From Microcoleus sp. AS-A8 (GTDB lineage Bacteria; Cyanobacteriota; Cyanobacteriia; Cyanobacteriales; Coleofasciculaceae), in assembly GCA_039962225.1 (NCBI GenBank), contig JAMPKV010000003.1, positions 124,001 to 188,000 of the forward strand: DNA of 64,000 nucleotides, read 5' to 3'. This document shows positions 16,660 to 26,048 of this stretch, one piece after another. Every line of letters begins with the position of its first letter. Position 1 is the first letter of the stretch. The notes under the pieces were generated by a model, which had not been told where the DNA came from, searched no databases, and saw only the letters and a list, made by a program, of their open reading frames with translations. Position numbers and translations under genes: made by a program.

Positions 16660-17895
16660 TGCTTCAACAAATCCCACTCAACGGCTTATGGTTACGTAAC
16701 CTATCAAACCGCTTATCTTAAAGCCAATTATCCCGTTGAATATATGGCAGCACTACTAACAGGTAGTAGTGGAAACCAGGACAAAGTGCAGAAATATATT
16801 GCCACCTGTTCCAAAATGGGTATTGATGTATTGAAACCGGATATCAATCATTCTGAAATCGATTTCACACCTGTATCTCGTAAAATTTTATTTGGACTGT
16901 CGGCAATACGGAATTTAGGACAGGGGGCGATTGAATGTATCTTAAATGCGCGTGAGGAAGGTGGAGCGTTTCAATCGGTGGCAGATTTTTGCGATCGCGT
17001 TGATTTACGCACTGTTAACCGCCGCGCTTTAGAAGCCTTAATTTACTGCGGTGCCTTTGATAGCCTTTCATCTAATCGCAAGCAATTGATTGAATATTTA
17101 GATATTGTGATTAGTTGGGCACAAGACCGTGCTAAAGACAGAGATAGTGGTCAAACTACCATTTTCGATCTCTTAGGAAGCACAAACGGTAGCAAAAATT
17201 CCAAAAATGGAGCTTTAGAATCGGCACCCAAACCGCCTGATATTGCGGATTATTCTCCACAAGAAAAGCTCCGTTTAGAAAAAGAATTACTCGGTTTTTA
17301 TGTATCTGACCATCCTCTAAAATCAGCTCTCCAAGCCACTAAAGTTTTATCACCCATTAGCCTCTCAGATTTAGCTGAACATGGGAAACGAACGACCATT
17401 AGTGTTATTGTCATGCTCACTGAGATTAAGCCGATTGTTACCAAAAAAGGCGATCGCATGGCCATTGTCCAGATGGAAGATTTGAGCGGACAAGTGGATG
17501 GCGTTGTCTTCCCCGCTACTTACGAACGCATCGAGAACTTCATCAAACCTGATACCCGTCTGATTGTTTGGGGCAAGGTAGATAAGCGAGAAGATCAAAC
17601 CCAAATGATTATTGAAGATGCCGAGTTAATTGAAACCGCACCCATGGTGATTGTGGAACTGCCACCGCAACGCGTCACTACCAGTGAACTCAATCAACTC
17701 AAATCGATTTTGCAAGCCCACTCAGGTCAAAAAAATCAAGCCAAAGTCCCTGTGTTGGCAACAGTAGCTGTGCCTAATCATCAACAATTCGTGCGCTTTA
17801 ATGCTAAATACTGGGTACACGATTGTAATACAGCCGTTGCCGCCTTGAAGAGAGCCGGATTTTCCGCTCGTACTTCTGCACTTGTTGGTAACTGA
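16552..17895 (+). CDS. dnaE: DNA polymerase III alpha subunit, C-terminal part with split intein C half (DnaE-C)
   Basis: 447 residues. GTG 16552 is chosen because GAGGAGA lies 8 bases upstream and because it gives a 36-residue intein half identical in length to Npu DnaE-C. The mature extein begins CFNKSHSTAYGYVTYQTAYL, the end of the polymerase core, followed by a helix-hairpin-helix region, an OB-fold (ISVIVMLTEIKPIV) and the C-terminal tau-binding region. It acts in the replisome after protein trans-splicing with DnaE-N, which must be encoded elsewhere. The upstream 33 bases belong to the amylase remnant, not to this gene. Confidence 0.95.
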   Translation: MVKIVGRKFLGIQTVYDIGVERDHNFLIANGLVASNCFNKSHSTAYGYVTYQTAYLKANYPVEYMAALLTGSSGNQDKVQKYIATCSKMGIDVLKPDINHSEIDFTPVSRKILFGLSAIRNLGQGAIECILNAREEGGAFQSVADFCDRVDLRTVNRRALEALIYCGAFDSLSSNRKQLIEYLDIVISWAQDRAKDRDSGQTTIFDLLGSTNGSKNSKNGALESAPKPPDIADYSPQEKLRLEKELLGFYVSDHPLKSALQATKVLSPISLSDLAEHGKRTTISVIVMLTEIKPIVTKKGDRMAIVQMEDLSGQVDGVVFPATYERIENFIKPDTRLIVWGKVDKREDQTQMIIEDAELIETAPMVIVELPPQRVTTSELNQLKSILQAHSGQKNQAKVPVLATVAVPNHQQFVRFNAKYWVHDCNTAVAALKRAGFSARTSALVGN

Positions 17896-17924
17896 AGCTT
17901 AACCCTATTAAGTATTTGTAAAAT

Positions 17925-17952
17925 ATTGCCTCCTTCACAAGGGGTAGGCAAT
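17925..17952. terminator. Hairpin after dnaE-C
   Basis: ATTGCCT (17925-17931) pairs with AGGCAAT (17946-17952), with a CCTT/AAGG pairing inside. There is no clear T-run, and it sits between convergent genes. Weak call. Confidence 0.35.
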
Positions 17953-17964
17953 GTCTACTCTACT

Positions 17965-19143
17965 TTATGTTTGAGTTGGAGGCTTCTTAGGATTAGTAGA
18001 CCCTAAAAAGTGAGATTTTAACTCTTCCAGTTCGTGATCAATTTCACTTTTGGCGGCTTGCGAACTGGGAGACGAAACTGGCGGCGAGGCTGGTTTTTGA
18101 CTTGGACTTTTGGCAGCCGGAGTACCCAAAAACTGAGACTTGAGTTCGGCTAAGTCTGCATCAATCGCTCCACTGGATTTCGCCACAGCAGGCGGGGATT
18201 GTAAAGGTGTTGCTACAGGTGTAGTCGGCTTCTGCTGCTTGACTACCACCGCTTGGGGTGCGGGTGCCTGAGGATTCAAATCTTTGAGAACCTCAGCCGC
18301 CGATTGATAGCGTTGGTTGATGGCACTTTCCACCATTTTGTCCAAGAGACGACCGAGAGCAGGGTTGACGGGACTTTTGATGACCTTCCGCCACACCCAA
18401 GCATTCTCATTAGGGTCAAACAGGTCAAAGGGATGCATCCCCGTCAACAAATGGATGCATGTGACACCGAGACCATAGATATCACTGGCAAAAACGGCTC
18501 TGCCGAAGTTTTGTTCGGGTGCCGCAAACCCCGCCGAACCGATGGCTGTCCCCGTTTTGCCCAAGGCTGTACCCGTAACCACCTTCGAGGCTCCAAAATC
18601 CACGAGAACCAGTTGGCTGTCGCGGCGGCGGCGAATAATGTTTTCCGGCTTGATGTCCCGATGAATAACGTGATGTTGATGGACAAATTGCAACACAGGC
18701 AACAAATACCTGAGGAGCGAACGGATTTGAGCTTCGTTGAAAGTTCCACCACCAGTTAGTTCTTGAGCTAAATCTTTCCCATCGATAAACTCTTGCACCA
18801 AATACTGTTGGCTATCTTGGGAAAAATACGCCAGCAGTTCCGGAATCTGGGGATGTTTGCCCAATTCATCCAGCCGTACTGCCTCTTGAGTGAATAACTC
18901 GGCTGCCTTTTGCACCGTATTCGTGCCTTGTGCTTGGGGGAAAAACTGCTTGATCACGCAACGCGGGTGGGAGGGTTTATCTTCATCCACCGCTAAGAAC
19001 GTTTTGCCAAAGCCTCCTTGCCCAAGCGGTTCTATCGCTCGGTAACGGTCTTTGAGCAATAACTTTGACCCACAAGTCCGACAAAAGTTTGTTCCTGCTG
19101 GATTCTGGGGCACTGGGCAGGCGTGATTAAGACAGTAGTTCAT
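17965..19143 (-). CDS. Serine/threonine protein kinase with N-terminal zinc ribbon
   Basis: 392 residues from ATG 19143 (TTG 19152 in frame upstream). The N-terminus carries a four-cysteine motif (Cys4, Cys9, Cys21, Cys24) typical of one cyanobacterial kinase group. The Hanks kinase domain follows at about 32-300: GQGGFGKTFLA loop, VIKQFFP lysine, HRDIKPENI catalytic loop, VDFGASK and APEQ activation end. The C-terminal 90 residues are Pro/Ala/Ser-rich and carry two copies of a helix motif, DADLAELKSQFLG and DHELEELKSHFLG. No membrane span, so cytosolic. Targets unknown. Confidence 0.92.
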   Translation of the reverse strand: MNYCLNHACPVPQNPAGTNFCRTCGSKLLLKDRYRAIEPLGQGGFGKTFLAVDEDKPSHPRCVIKQFFPQAQGTNTVQKAAELFTQEAVRLDELGKHPQIPELLAYFSQDSQQYLVQEFIDGKDLAQELTGGGTFNEAQIRSLLRYLLPVLQFVHQHHVIHRDIKPENIIRRRRDSQLVLVDFGASKVVTGTALGKTGTAIGSAGFAAPEQNFGRAVFASDIYGLGVTCIHLLTGMHPFDLFDPNENAWVWRKVIKSPVNPALGRLLDKMVESAINQRYQSAAEVLKDLNPQAPAPQAVVVKQQKPTTPVATPLQSPPAVAKSSGAIDADLAELKSQFLGTPAAKSPSQKPASPPVSSPSSQAAKSEIDHELEELKSHFLGSTNPKKPPTQT

Positions 19144-19255
19144 GCTGATCAATACTTGGGCATGTATCTCTATTTTGCCTGACTTAAAGGGTATCTTGCC
19201 TGATGCAGAAGTAGCAGCTTCAGATGAGACTGAGGAGGCGAAAGAATTTCATCCT

Positions 19256-19558
19256 TCATCCTTCAGTTGACTCATGCTTGGCTTGCATCACAGCTTGCCG
19301 GAAGCCTAGAACAATCAAAATGTTGGAAAGGGTCAAAAAAAACTCGGCACTACCATGCAGCCAATCCACATTGGCTAACGCTTCTCCATAAGCCACTTTG
19401 GCGTAAATTCCAGCCGGAATGGTGACGGCAACAAAAACCAAAGTCATGTAGAAGCCAATGAGCGCCAAACGGGGCATCTTTCCCGAACGGGTAAGAAACC
19501 ACAAAAAGCCGAGATAAGGGAATAGGGAAACTGCAAATAAGGCGTCTTTAGAAATCAT
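19256..19558 (-). CDS. DUF3593 family membrane protein
   Basis: 100 residues from ATG 19558. It has three hydrophobic segments: ALFAVSLFPYLGFLWFL, LALIGFYMTLVFVAVTIPAG and FFLTLSNILIVLGFR. This matches DUF3593, a family confined to cyanobacteria and plastid-bearing eukaryotes, whose function is unknown. It lies 161 bases downstream of a DUF2499 gene on the same strand, and the two families recur as neighbours, which suggests one thylakoid or envelope complex. Confidence 0.75.
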   Translation of the reverse strand: MISKDALFAVSLFPYLGFLWFLTRSGKMPRLALIGFYMTLVFVAVTIPAGIYAKVAYGEALANVDWLHGSAEFFLTLSNILIVLGFRQAVMQAKHESTEG

Positions 19559-19719
19559 TAGGAAGAAGGTGAGATGAAAATCTAGATTATTGTTTAGAAG
19601 GCTGATTAAAATCCAGATTTAGCAGCTATCTCTTGATAAAAAATAGCCTCTGATCAAAGTTTATTCTTATGCGCGATGTCAGTCACTCTTGGGGATGATA
19701 ATCAACTTCCTATTGAGAA

Positions 19720-20073
19720 TTACGACGCATCAATTGTTACATCTTTAGCCGCTCTCGTCGTCGTATTTTTAGGATTAGGCTTTTGGGCAGAACGCCAAAT
19801 CAACCAAGCTGCTGCACAGAGAGTAATGTTGCCCAAAACAGTCATGGATGCCTGAAGAGTAACCAGCCACTCCAAAGATGCGGGATTGTCAAAGAAGTGC
19901 CAGGTACAGGCACACATGGCACTCACCAGTGCGGGTAACATGGCGAAGGACAAACCCCACCAAGTGCGATCGCGCTTAATTTCGCCGTAAGTCCAGATCA
20001 GCCAAATAGCGGCAATCCATTCAATAACACTTGAAACATGAATAATCCAGGTAGGAATTGAGAGAGCGTTCAT
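19720..20073 (-). CDS. DUF2499 family membrane protein
   Basis: 117 residues from ATG 20073. The family start SIPTWIIHVSSVIEWIAAIW is clear, followed by DRTWWGLSFAMLPALVSAMC and WHFFDNPASLEWLVTLQA, then a third hydrophobic segment. DUF2499 is conserved through cyanobacteria and plastids; no biochemical role is established. The DUF3593 gene follows in the same direction. The polar C-terminus (KPNPKNTTTRAAKD) is probably stromal/cytosolic. Confidence 0.78.
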   Translation of the reverse strand: MNALSIPTWIIHVSSVIEWIAAIWLIWTYGEIKRDRTWWGLSFAMLPALVSAMCACTWHFFDNPASLEWLVTLQASMTVLGNITLCAAAWLIWRSAQKPNPKNTTTRAAKDVTIDAS

Positions 20074-20189
20074 GGGAATAAGGGGTGAGAGGGTGAGGGG
20101 TGGGAGAGAGGAAATACAAATCCGCGATATCCGAGTCCTAATACCCCGTACCTATCGTATCGTTGAGCGAAAGCTGATAAAGTTTTCGC

Positions 20190-21245
20190 ATGGGGCAATT
20201 TCGGGCAATTTTATGTGGATATTACGGCAAGGGCAATGGTGGCGATGAGGCATTGCTAGCTTCGCTGTTGCAAATGCTACCGGAGTCGGTGACGCCTCTG
20301 GTGCTTTCGGGTAACCCTGCCGAGACTCGTAAGCGCTATGGAGTGCAAAGTTGCGATCGCACTTCTCCCTTCCAAGTGGTACGGGCTATGCGTCACTCCG
20401 ACGCTTTTATCTGGGGCGGCGGCAGTTTAATTCAGGATGTCACGAGTGCGGCGTCGCCTCTCTACTATGGGGGCTTGATGGGGTTGGCAAGGCAACTCGG
20501 CTTAAAAACTATTGCCTGGGCGCAGGGAATTGGCCCTCTAAAGCGCGATTTAACCCGTCGGGTAGCGCGACAATGCTTTGCAGGGTGTGTGGCGGTAAGC
20601 GTGCGCGATCGCGGTTCAGCGGCTCTTTTGCATGAGTGGGAAATTCCTTTTATTGAGGCTCCCGATCCCGTTTGGGCACTCGACTCTAAACCCGTCAAAG
20701 GCTTGTGGGACTTACCCGCACCCAGAGTTGCCGTTAGCTTGCGATCGCACCCCACCCTAACCCCGGAACGCCTTGCCAACCTGACCCAGGCTCTGGTTAA
20801 CTTTCAAAAAGCCACACAAACCTGTATTCTACTGGTACCCTTTCAGACATCTCAGGACTTAAGCATCGCCGAATCCATTCAATCTCAGCTTACCGGACCC
20901 AATCACCTGTTCCAGCTCAAAGACCCCAGGGAATTGAAAGGATTGTTTCGGGGTGTGGAAATGGCAATCGGGATGCGCTACCACAGCCTGATTATGGCGG
21001 CGGCAGAAGAATGCCGTTGTTTTGCTCTCAGTTATGACCCCAAAGTCAGTCAACTGATGGCTCAACTGAATATGCCCGGATGGGATTTAAATCAACTCCC
21101 CAATGACCCAAATCTAATCAGTCAAACTTGGCTAGAACACTACGCCAATGGCGAATCTCTTAGTAGCGACCAAATTCAGTCCTTGGTAGATCGATCTCTG
21201 ATGCATCGAGATTTGTTGACACCAGTTTTCTCAACGAACCGATAA
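20190..21245 (+). CDS. csaB: CsaB-type polysaccharide pyruvyl transferase
   Basis: 351 residues from ATG 20190. The N-terminal ILCGYYGKGNGGDEALLASL is the CsaB glycine-rich start; IWGGGSLIQD, AQGIGPL and IGMRYHSLIMAA complete the polysaccharide-pyruvyl-transferase fold. CsaB adds a pyruvyl ketal to cell-wall-linked polysaccharide, creating the ligand for SLH domains that hold S-layer proteins to the wall. That fits with the SLH-domain protein at 34 kb in this window. The gene appears monocistronic. Confidence 0.92.
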   Translation: MGQFRAILCGYYGKGNGGDEALLASLLQMLPESVTPLVLSGNPAETRKRYGVQSCDRTSPFQVVRAMRHSDAFIWGGGSLIQDVTSAASPLYYGGLMGLARQLGLKTIAWAQGIGPLKRDLTRRVARQCFAGCVAVSVRDRGSAALLHEWEIPFIEAPDPVWALDSKPVKGLWDLPAPRVAVSLRSHPTLTPERLANLTQALVNFQKATQTCILLVPFQTSQDLSIAESIQSQLTGPNHLFQLKDPRELKGLFRGVEMAIGMRYHSLIMAAAEECRCFALSYDPKVSQLMAQLNMPGWDLNQLPNDPNLISQTWLEHYANGESLSSDQIQSLVDRSLMHRDLLTPVFSTNR

Positions 21246-21522
21246 GTACCTATATGAGGATAGTCTACTCAATTCGGTTTAACTTAAAATTTGAGGTCTG
21301 GGGATTTTTGTGCATTACTTTGTAAGGAGAAAGGGGTAAGTTCGACAGATGCACCTTTGCCTCATGTCAGGGCAAAGCTTTGGATTCAAAATGGCTAGGC
21401 AGACACCCTCTTTCGCATTGCCTCTGGCTCAAAGTTGTTGGGTAGACTCCACTCTTTTTGACCCAGAGACTTTGCCCCCACTTACTGACCTCTTGGATTT
21501 GTGACCCTCTGGATGAAGAGCG
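21246..21522. other. Intergenic region after csaB
   Basis: No gene seen. Contains a TTTGCC/GGCAAA hairpin-like stretch around 21355-21378 (CTTTGCCTCATGTCAGGGCAAAG), which could be a weak terminator of csaB. Confidence 0.35.
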
Positions 21523-23025
21523 ATGAGCGAAGCTGAAACCCCGAACAACCAGCCCCTCCCTGAACCCACTGCCTCGATGGAGGATAGTGCCGCTGATGTA
21601 CCAGAGGGAAGTGGGGCATTACCACAATCGCAAATTGTTAAACTTTCCGATTTGCGAAATTTTATCGATGTTGTTCAGGCATCGGAACCCAATCCTTTAG
21701 ACGAGTCAGATGTTCAGTCCCTCGGCTCATCAACGATTGAGGTGGATGAACATGCGGCTGAGGCACCCGATACTGAAGGTTCTTTTCGACGCAGCAACGA
21801 TGCCGATTGGTTTGCTTTAGCACAAAAGATGCGCCAGCGCAATCATCGGTTACACGAGCAAGTGGCTCAGTTAAGGCAAGCGCTCAAGGAGAAACAGGAG
21901 GCGTTACACCAAGAGCTGATGCGATCGCGTGATCAAGAGATGCTGATTGTTCAGCAAGCCGAGGATATGAATACGGTTCAAGAGCAATTAGCTCGTCTGT
22001 TTCATGCCTTAGAATCTTCCCATCAAGCGGCTGTGCGCCAACAACTGTTAATTGAGACTTTATCGGAACAGTTACAAAGCTCTCAAGAACGAATTGCCCA
22101 ATTAGAGCGAGAATGCGCCCTAACCCAGCAGCGCTACAATGAGCAGTCTCACCAGCTAATGCAGGCAGGCAATACCTGTCGCGAACTGCGATCGCGCCTC
22201 CATCGCCAGCAGCAGCAAACCTTGCAATTCAAAACTGCTCTGGAAAAGTCGCTGGACATGACCAACGCTAACCATTTGAGCGGACAACAGCCGCCTCAGC
22301 GCCAGGGTGGTACAATCATTTCCTTAATTCACAAAGCCCAGCCTATTCAACCCTGGTCAGCCGAACAAGAGTTACTCCAAGAGCAATCCGAATTCGAGCC
22401 GCTCTGGAATCGCCCCATTGCAATCGAGCCTCCTTCTGTAGAGCCGTTTGTAGCCGCCAAGCCTTGGGATGAATTCTCCGACAATCCAGGATTAAGTGCA
22501 GAGCCACCGACATTATCTTTACTCAGACGCCTTGAAGAACATCGTTCTGCAACCGTAGATGTGTCTGAAGCAGCGCCAACACAGAGCGAGATTTCCCAAG
22601 AGCAAGATAGTGATGCCACAGAGCTGCAATTGGAACAACAACTACTCGATGAGATGTCTTCCCTCGCTGAGGCATCTGGTTTATCCGAGGTTCAATCCGA
22701 TTTAGCTGAAATTCAAGCTTCGTTGACATTAGAGATAGACAGTAACCCAGCTCCAGAGGAAGCAGGCGAGTTCTCGTTCTCCCCCATCGATACCCAGGAT
22801 TATTGGTTATCAGAGGATACCGAGGAGCAGTACACCGAAGCCGAAGCACAGGATGAGGACGACTGGGAAACTTATGTCAACGATGAGCCAGAGCCGTCCA
22901 AGGACGTGGTGCTTCCTCCATCGAACTGGCCTTCGCCGACACTCTATCCCCTACGTCCCCCGAAGAGGCGCAAATCATTGGCCGCCATTGACTTACCCAG
23001 TTTTCCTCGTTTTGAACCGTCGTAG
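21523..23025 (+). CDS. Acidic coiled-coil protein of unknown function
   Basis: 500 residues from ATG 21523. An acidic, disordered N-terminus (about 1-95) is followed by a long heptad-patterned coiled coil (about 105-250, ALAQKMRQRNHRLHEQVAQL onward), rich in Gln. The second half is again acidic and disordered, and it ends in a basic, proline-rich tail (PSPTLYPLRPPKRRKS). There is no signal peptide or membrane span. I have no family name. The layout of coiled coil plus long acidic tail suggests a scaffold or cell-shape protein, which is inference only. It converges with trmD. Confidence 0.8.
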   Translation: MSEAETPNNQPLPEPTASMEDSAADVPEGSGALPQSQIVKLSDLRNFIDVVQASEPNPLDESDVQSLGSSTIEVDEHAAEAPDTEGSFRRSNDADWFALAQKMRQRNHRLHEQVAQLRQALKEKQEALHQELMRSRDQEMLIVQQAEDMNTVQEQLARLFHALESSHQAAVRQQLLIETLSEQLQSSQERIAQLERECALTQQRYNEQSHQLMQAGNTCRELRSRLHRQQQQTLQFKTALEKSLDMTNANHLSGQQPPQRQGGTIISLIHKAQPIQPWSAEQELLQEQSEFEPLWNRPIAIEPPSVEPFVAAKPWDEFSDNPGLSAEPPTLSLLRRLEEHRSATVDVSEAAPTQSEISQEQDSDATELQLEQQLLDEMSSLAEASGLSEVQSDLAEIQASLTLEIDSNPAPEEAGEFSFSPIDTQDYWLSEDTEEQYTEAEAQDEDDWETYVNDEPEPSKDVVLPPSNWPSPTLYPLRPPKRRKSLAAIDLPSFPRFEPS

Positions 23026-23083
23026 GGTCTAAGGGTTAATCAACGTAACCGTTTTGCTGAGAAACACTAACCATTGCTTACCT

Positions 23084-23788
23084 TTAATCTGAAACAATAT
23101 CTGAATTCCTCACCCAATCATCGTACAAATCAGGGCGGCGTTCCCGTGTTCTCTGCCTCTGCTGTTCTTGCCGCCAGCGATCAATCTGGGCGTGATTTCC
23201 GGATAACAAGACATCCGGAACCTTCCATCCTCGAAACTCAGCGGGTCGGGTGTACTGCGGATAATCGAGCAAACCCGCTTCAAAACTCTCTGACTTCAAC
23301 GACTCAACTTTACCCACCGTTCCGGGTAACAACCGCACAACCCCATTAATCAGCGCCAGCGCCGGGATTTCCCCACAGGTTAAGACGAAATCGCCCAAGG
23401 ATACCTCACGGGTCACCAAATTCAATACACGCTCATCCACGCCTTCATAGTGCCCACAAATCAACACTAGTTGGTCGTAACCTGTCGCCAATTCCATTAA
23501 CAACGGCTGCTGCATCGGTGATCCCTGAGGCGTCATCAGAATGACCTCGCGTCGGGGTAAAATCGGTAAGGACTCTACAGCCGCAAAAATCGGCTCAGGT
23601 TTCATCAACATCCCCACACCTCCCCCATAGGGTTCATCATCGACTCGCCGATGTTTATCGGTCGCGAAGTCACGGGGATTGACAAAATGCACTTCGGCAA
23701 TTTTTTTCGCCAGTGCTTTACCCAATAATCCCGAACTTAGGGGAGAGGTAAAAAAATCTGGAAACAGACTAACAACATCAAAGCGCAC
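23084..23788 (-). CDS. trmD: tRNA (guanine37-N1)-methyltransferase TrmD
   Basis: 234 residues from ATG 23788. It methylates G37 next to the anticodon using S-adenosylmethionine and prevents frameshifting. The SPOUT trefoil-knot signatures are intact: FDVVSLFPDFF at the start, EPYGGGVGMLMKPEP, LICGHYEGVDER and GDFVLTCGEIPAL. The C-terminal domain ends DLYDDW followed by a short tail. It is not flanked by the rimM/rplS genes with which it clusters in many bacteria, as is normal in cyanobacteria. Confidence 0.96.
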   Translation of the reverse strand: MRFDVVSLFPDFFTSPLSSGLLGKALAKKIAEVHFVNPRDFATDKHRRVDDEPYGGGVGMLMKPEPIFAAVESLPILPRREVILMTPQGSPMQQPLLMELATGYDQLVLICGHYEGVDERVLNLVTREVSLGDFVLTCGEIPALALINGVVRLLPGTVGKVESLKSESFEAGLLDYPQYTRPAEFRGWKVPDVLLSGNHAQIDRWRQEQQRQRTRERRPDLYDDWVRNSDIVSD

Positions 23789-24321
23789 AGAAGATTAAGT
23801 AGGCCGTGAGGGGTGGGAATCTAGGCAGCAAACAGAAAGTTCGCAATCGTTCAATGGAGCCTCGACACTCCCCAGTCTTCTTAAACTGGCATTTGCGCCC
23901 TATTCACCAGCATAAAGGAACTATAGATGCGACAGCAGTGTCAGAGAATATTAAGGATATTATAAGAAATTGCTAACCTGATTGGGTATGGTCACAGCTC
24001 CACATTTAAATCCGTGGGACTAGAAGACCGCTTGCTCGACAGCCTCAGATCCAGAGTGCGGCTGGAGAGTGCAGCATGGTAGCCAATATCTACACAGCCG
24101 CGCTCATGCCCCCGTTATGAATGCAAGAAACAGGATGAGGATTTCTCCCACGCCCGCACTCATGTTTCTTGGGAACACTTCCCCACAGCGACAGATTAAG
24201 TCGCAAATCTTGTTCGGGTCAGCCACCGCCTGTTCCTGTAGCTGAGCTAGAACCAAAAGCCATATAAAGTATAAAGTGAAATTTATCTTGACAGGCGAAT
24301 CTATAGCATTTGACACCACCT
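23789..24321. other. Intergenic region between divergent trmD and cphB
   Basis: About 530 bases without a credible gene. A 71-codon minus-strand frame (24104-24319) has hydrophobic ends but no ribosome site or family resemblance. The stretch 24150-24260 is moderately structured (GGGAACACTTCCC near 24170). The plus strand must carry the cphB promoter. Confidence 0.45.
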
Positions 24322-25191
24322 ATGCCCAAAAGCGACATTATGCTGCAGTTAGAATCTCAACACCACGGAACTAGGATGCCTCAATCCACTAAAACCGCTA
24401 TTTTGGTTATCGGCGGCGCGGAAGACAAAGTTCATGGACGAGAAATCCTGCACACGTTTTTTGGGCGTTGTGGGTCAGTTGATGCCCGTATAGCCATTAT
24501 TCCATCAGCGTCACGAGAACCCGCCATTATTGGCGAACGCTACGTTAACATTTTTCAGGACATGGGTGCTAAGGAACTCCGAGTTCTTGATATCCGCGAT
24601 CGCGCCCAAGCCGAAGACTCCGAATTACAGAGCTATATCGAAGAATGTACTGGCGTGTTCATGACGGGCGGCGATCAATTGCGCTTGTGTGGGTTGCTCG
24701 CCGACACCCCGTTGATGGAAAAAGTACTTCAGCGCGTACAACAGGGCGAGATTACCATCGCTGGCACAAGTGCGGGAGCGGCTGTGATGGGACATCACAT
24801 GATTGCCGGTGGCGGCAGTGGAGAGTCTCCTAATCGTTCCCTAGTGGATATGGCAACCGGCTTGGGGCTGATCCCTGAAATCATCGTGGATCAACATTTT
24901 CACAATCGCAATCGCATGGCGCGTTTGATGAGTGCCGTCGCCGCTCATCCCGAACGCTTGGGGATCGGTATTGATGAGGATACCTGTGCCATGTTTGAAC
25001 GAGATGGGATGTTGCAGGTGATGGGGAAAGGCACCGTAACCATCATCGACCCAGCAGAATTGTCTTACACGAACCATGATCAATCCGGCGCTACCGATCC
25101 CTTGAGCCTCCACAATCTGCGAGTGCATATCCTCAGTTATGGCGATCGCTACCATTTACACAAGCGTTGCTTAATTTCTCCCGACTCCTAA
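24322..25191 (+). CDS. cphB: Cyanophycinase
   Basis: 289 residues from ATG 24322; TTG 24310 and ATG 24340 are alternative starts. It is an exopeptidase of family S51 that releases beta-Asp-Arg dipeptides from cyanophycin. ILVIGGAEDKVHGREIL opens the domain. The nucleophile elbow is AGTSAGAAVMG, with the catalytic Ser at residue 150. GVFMTGGDQLRL, the acidic region and VDQHFHNRNRMARL supply other pocket residues. The gene lies upstream of cyanophycin synthetase in the same direction, but 945 bases away. Confidence 0.95.
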   Translation: MPKSDIMLQLESQHHGTRMPQSTKTAILVIGGAEDKVHGREILHTFFGRCGSVDARIAIIPSASREPAIIGERYVNIFQDMGAKELRVLDIRDRAQAEDSELQSYIEECTGVFMTGGDQLRLCGLLADTPLMEKVLQRVQQGEITIAGTSAGAAVMGHHMIAGGGSGESPNRSLVDMATGLGLIPEIIVDQHFHNRNRMARLMSAVAAHPERLGIGIDEDTCAMFERDGMLQVMGKGTVTIIDPAELSYTNHDQSGATDPLSLHNLRVHILSYGDRYHLHKRCLISPDS

Positions 25192-25600
25192 ACCCTTGAT
25201 TCTCTACTCATCATCAGTGAGAGGGGAGAGTACGAGCTTTCTCCCCGGTTCGCACTCCGTGGCTCCAGTCAGGAACCAATTTGTGTGGAATTGATGACAT
25301 AGTTGCAGATTGTCACAGAGTCAAGTTTTGCTGCCTCCTTTACTCTTAAATGTTGTTATTCATACTAATTCCTTAGGAAGATGCATTGTCTTCAACCCCC
25401 AGGTATTGTCATCCCCTGAGTAAGGAAGCTACACAGGTTTATTGATTCCGTGGCTTGTGTCATAAATGCTCAGGCTCCTAACCGCGCCAATGCTCATCCT
25501 TAAGGGCAAAGTCAACTTTAGGGCAGACCCCGCAAACACCAATGATTGTGTCTCCTCCTCCTGTTGCTCTATGCCGGATGCGATCGCAGTCTTTTTATAA

Positions 25601-25623
25601 AAACTGTTCATTGTGAACAGTTT
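25601..25623. promoter_or_regulatory. Perfect 10-bp inverted repeat, possible operator
   Basis: AAACTGTTCA, spacer TTG, TGAACAGTTT. A short spacer and perfect symmetry are typical of a dimeric repressor site; the CTGT...ACAG edges recall LexA-like or XRE operators. It is 514 bases before cphA. Confidence 0.45.
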
Positions 25624-26002
25624 GAGAGGTTTTTAAAGCTGGAAACTAGTTGACACTCACAGCCGAATCAACAGAAAAGAAGTTCATGCTCTTAAGCTAG
25701 GTGAATTAACGAGGATGAATGCCTTATCCCCGGAGCGAACCCAGACCTTTTGTTGTAAAAGCGTATGGGTTTCGGTAGCATCTACTAATCCGACCAGTGG
25801 TCGGCTCTCAACGAGGACTTTATTTAATGAGATAGACGAAATTTTTCCTGCTCCTGGTTTTTATGTAGAAATCTTCGGCTCTTTCTAGCATTAATGTGAA
25901 GCCTCATCGCCGTGCCTGTCTTGGCCAAGCCAGAAGCGTTTGCTGCGGGAGAGCGCATCGCTTTAATCAACTGGCTGGAATCTAAAAACAGGGAAATAAC
26001 AA

Positions 26003-26048
26003 GCCCCTCTAGCCTAATTTCGGGGCATCACTGTGCGAGTACAGTGAT
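26003..26048 (+). repeat. Two adjacent hairpins in the cphA leader
   Basis: GCCCC (26003-26007) pairs with GGGGC (26022-26026). Immediately after, ATCACTGT (26027-26034) pairs perfectly with ACAGTGAT (26041-26048) around a 6-nt loop. They end 88 bases before the cphA start, so they could be a terminator-like or leader RNA structure. Confidence 0.45.

Noticed and set aside
24104-24319. 71-codon minus-strand frame with hydrophobic ends
   Set aside because: No start signal, no family resemblance, and it covers the cphB promoter region.
25235-25275. GGTTCGCACTCC resembling a tRNA T-loop
   Set aside because: The T-stem does not pair and no acceptor or anticodon arms can be drawn.
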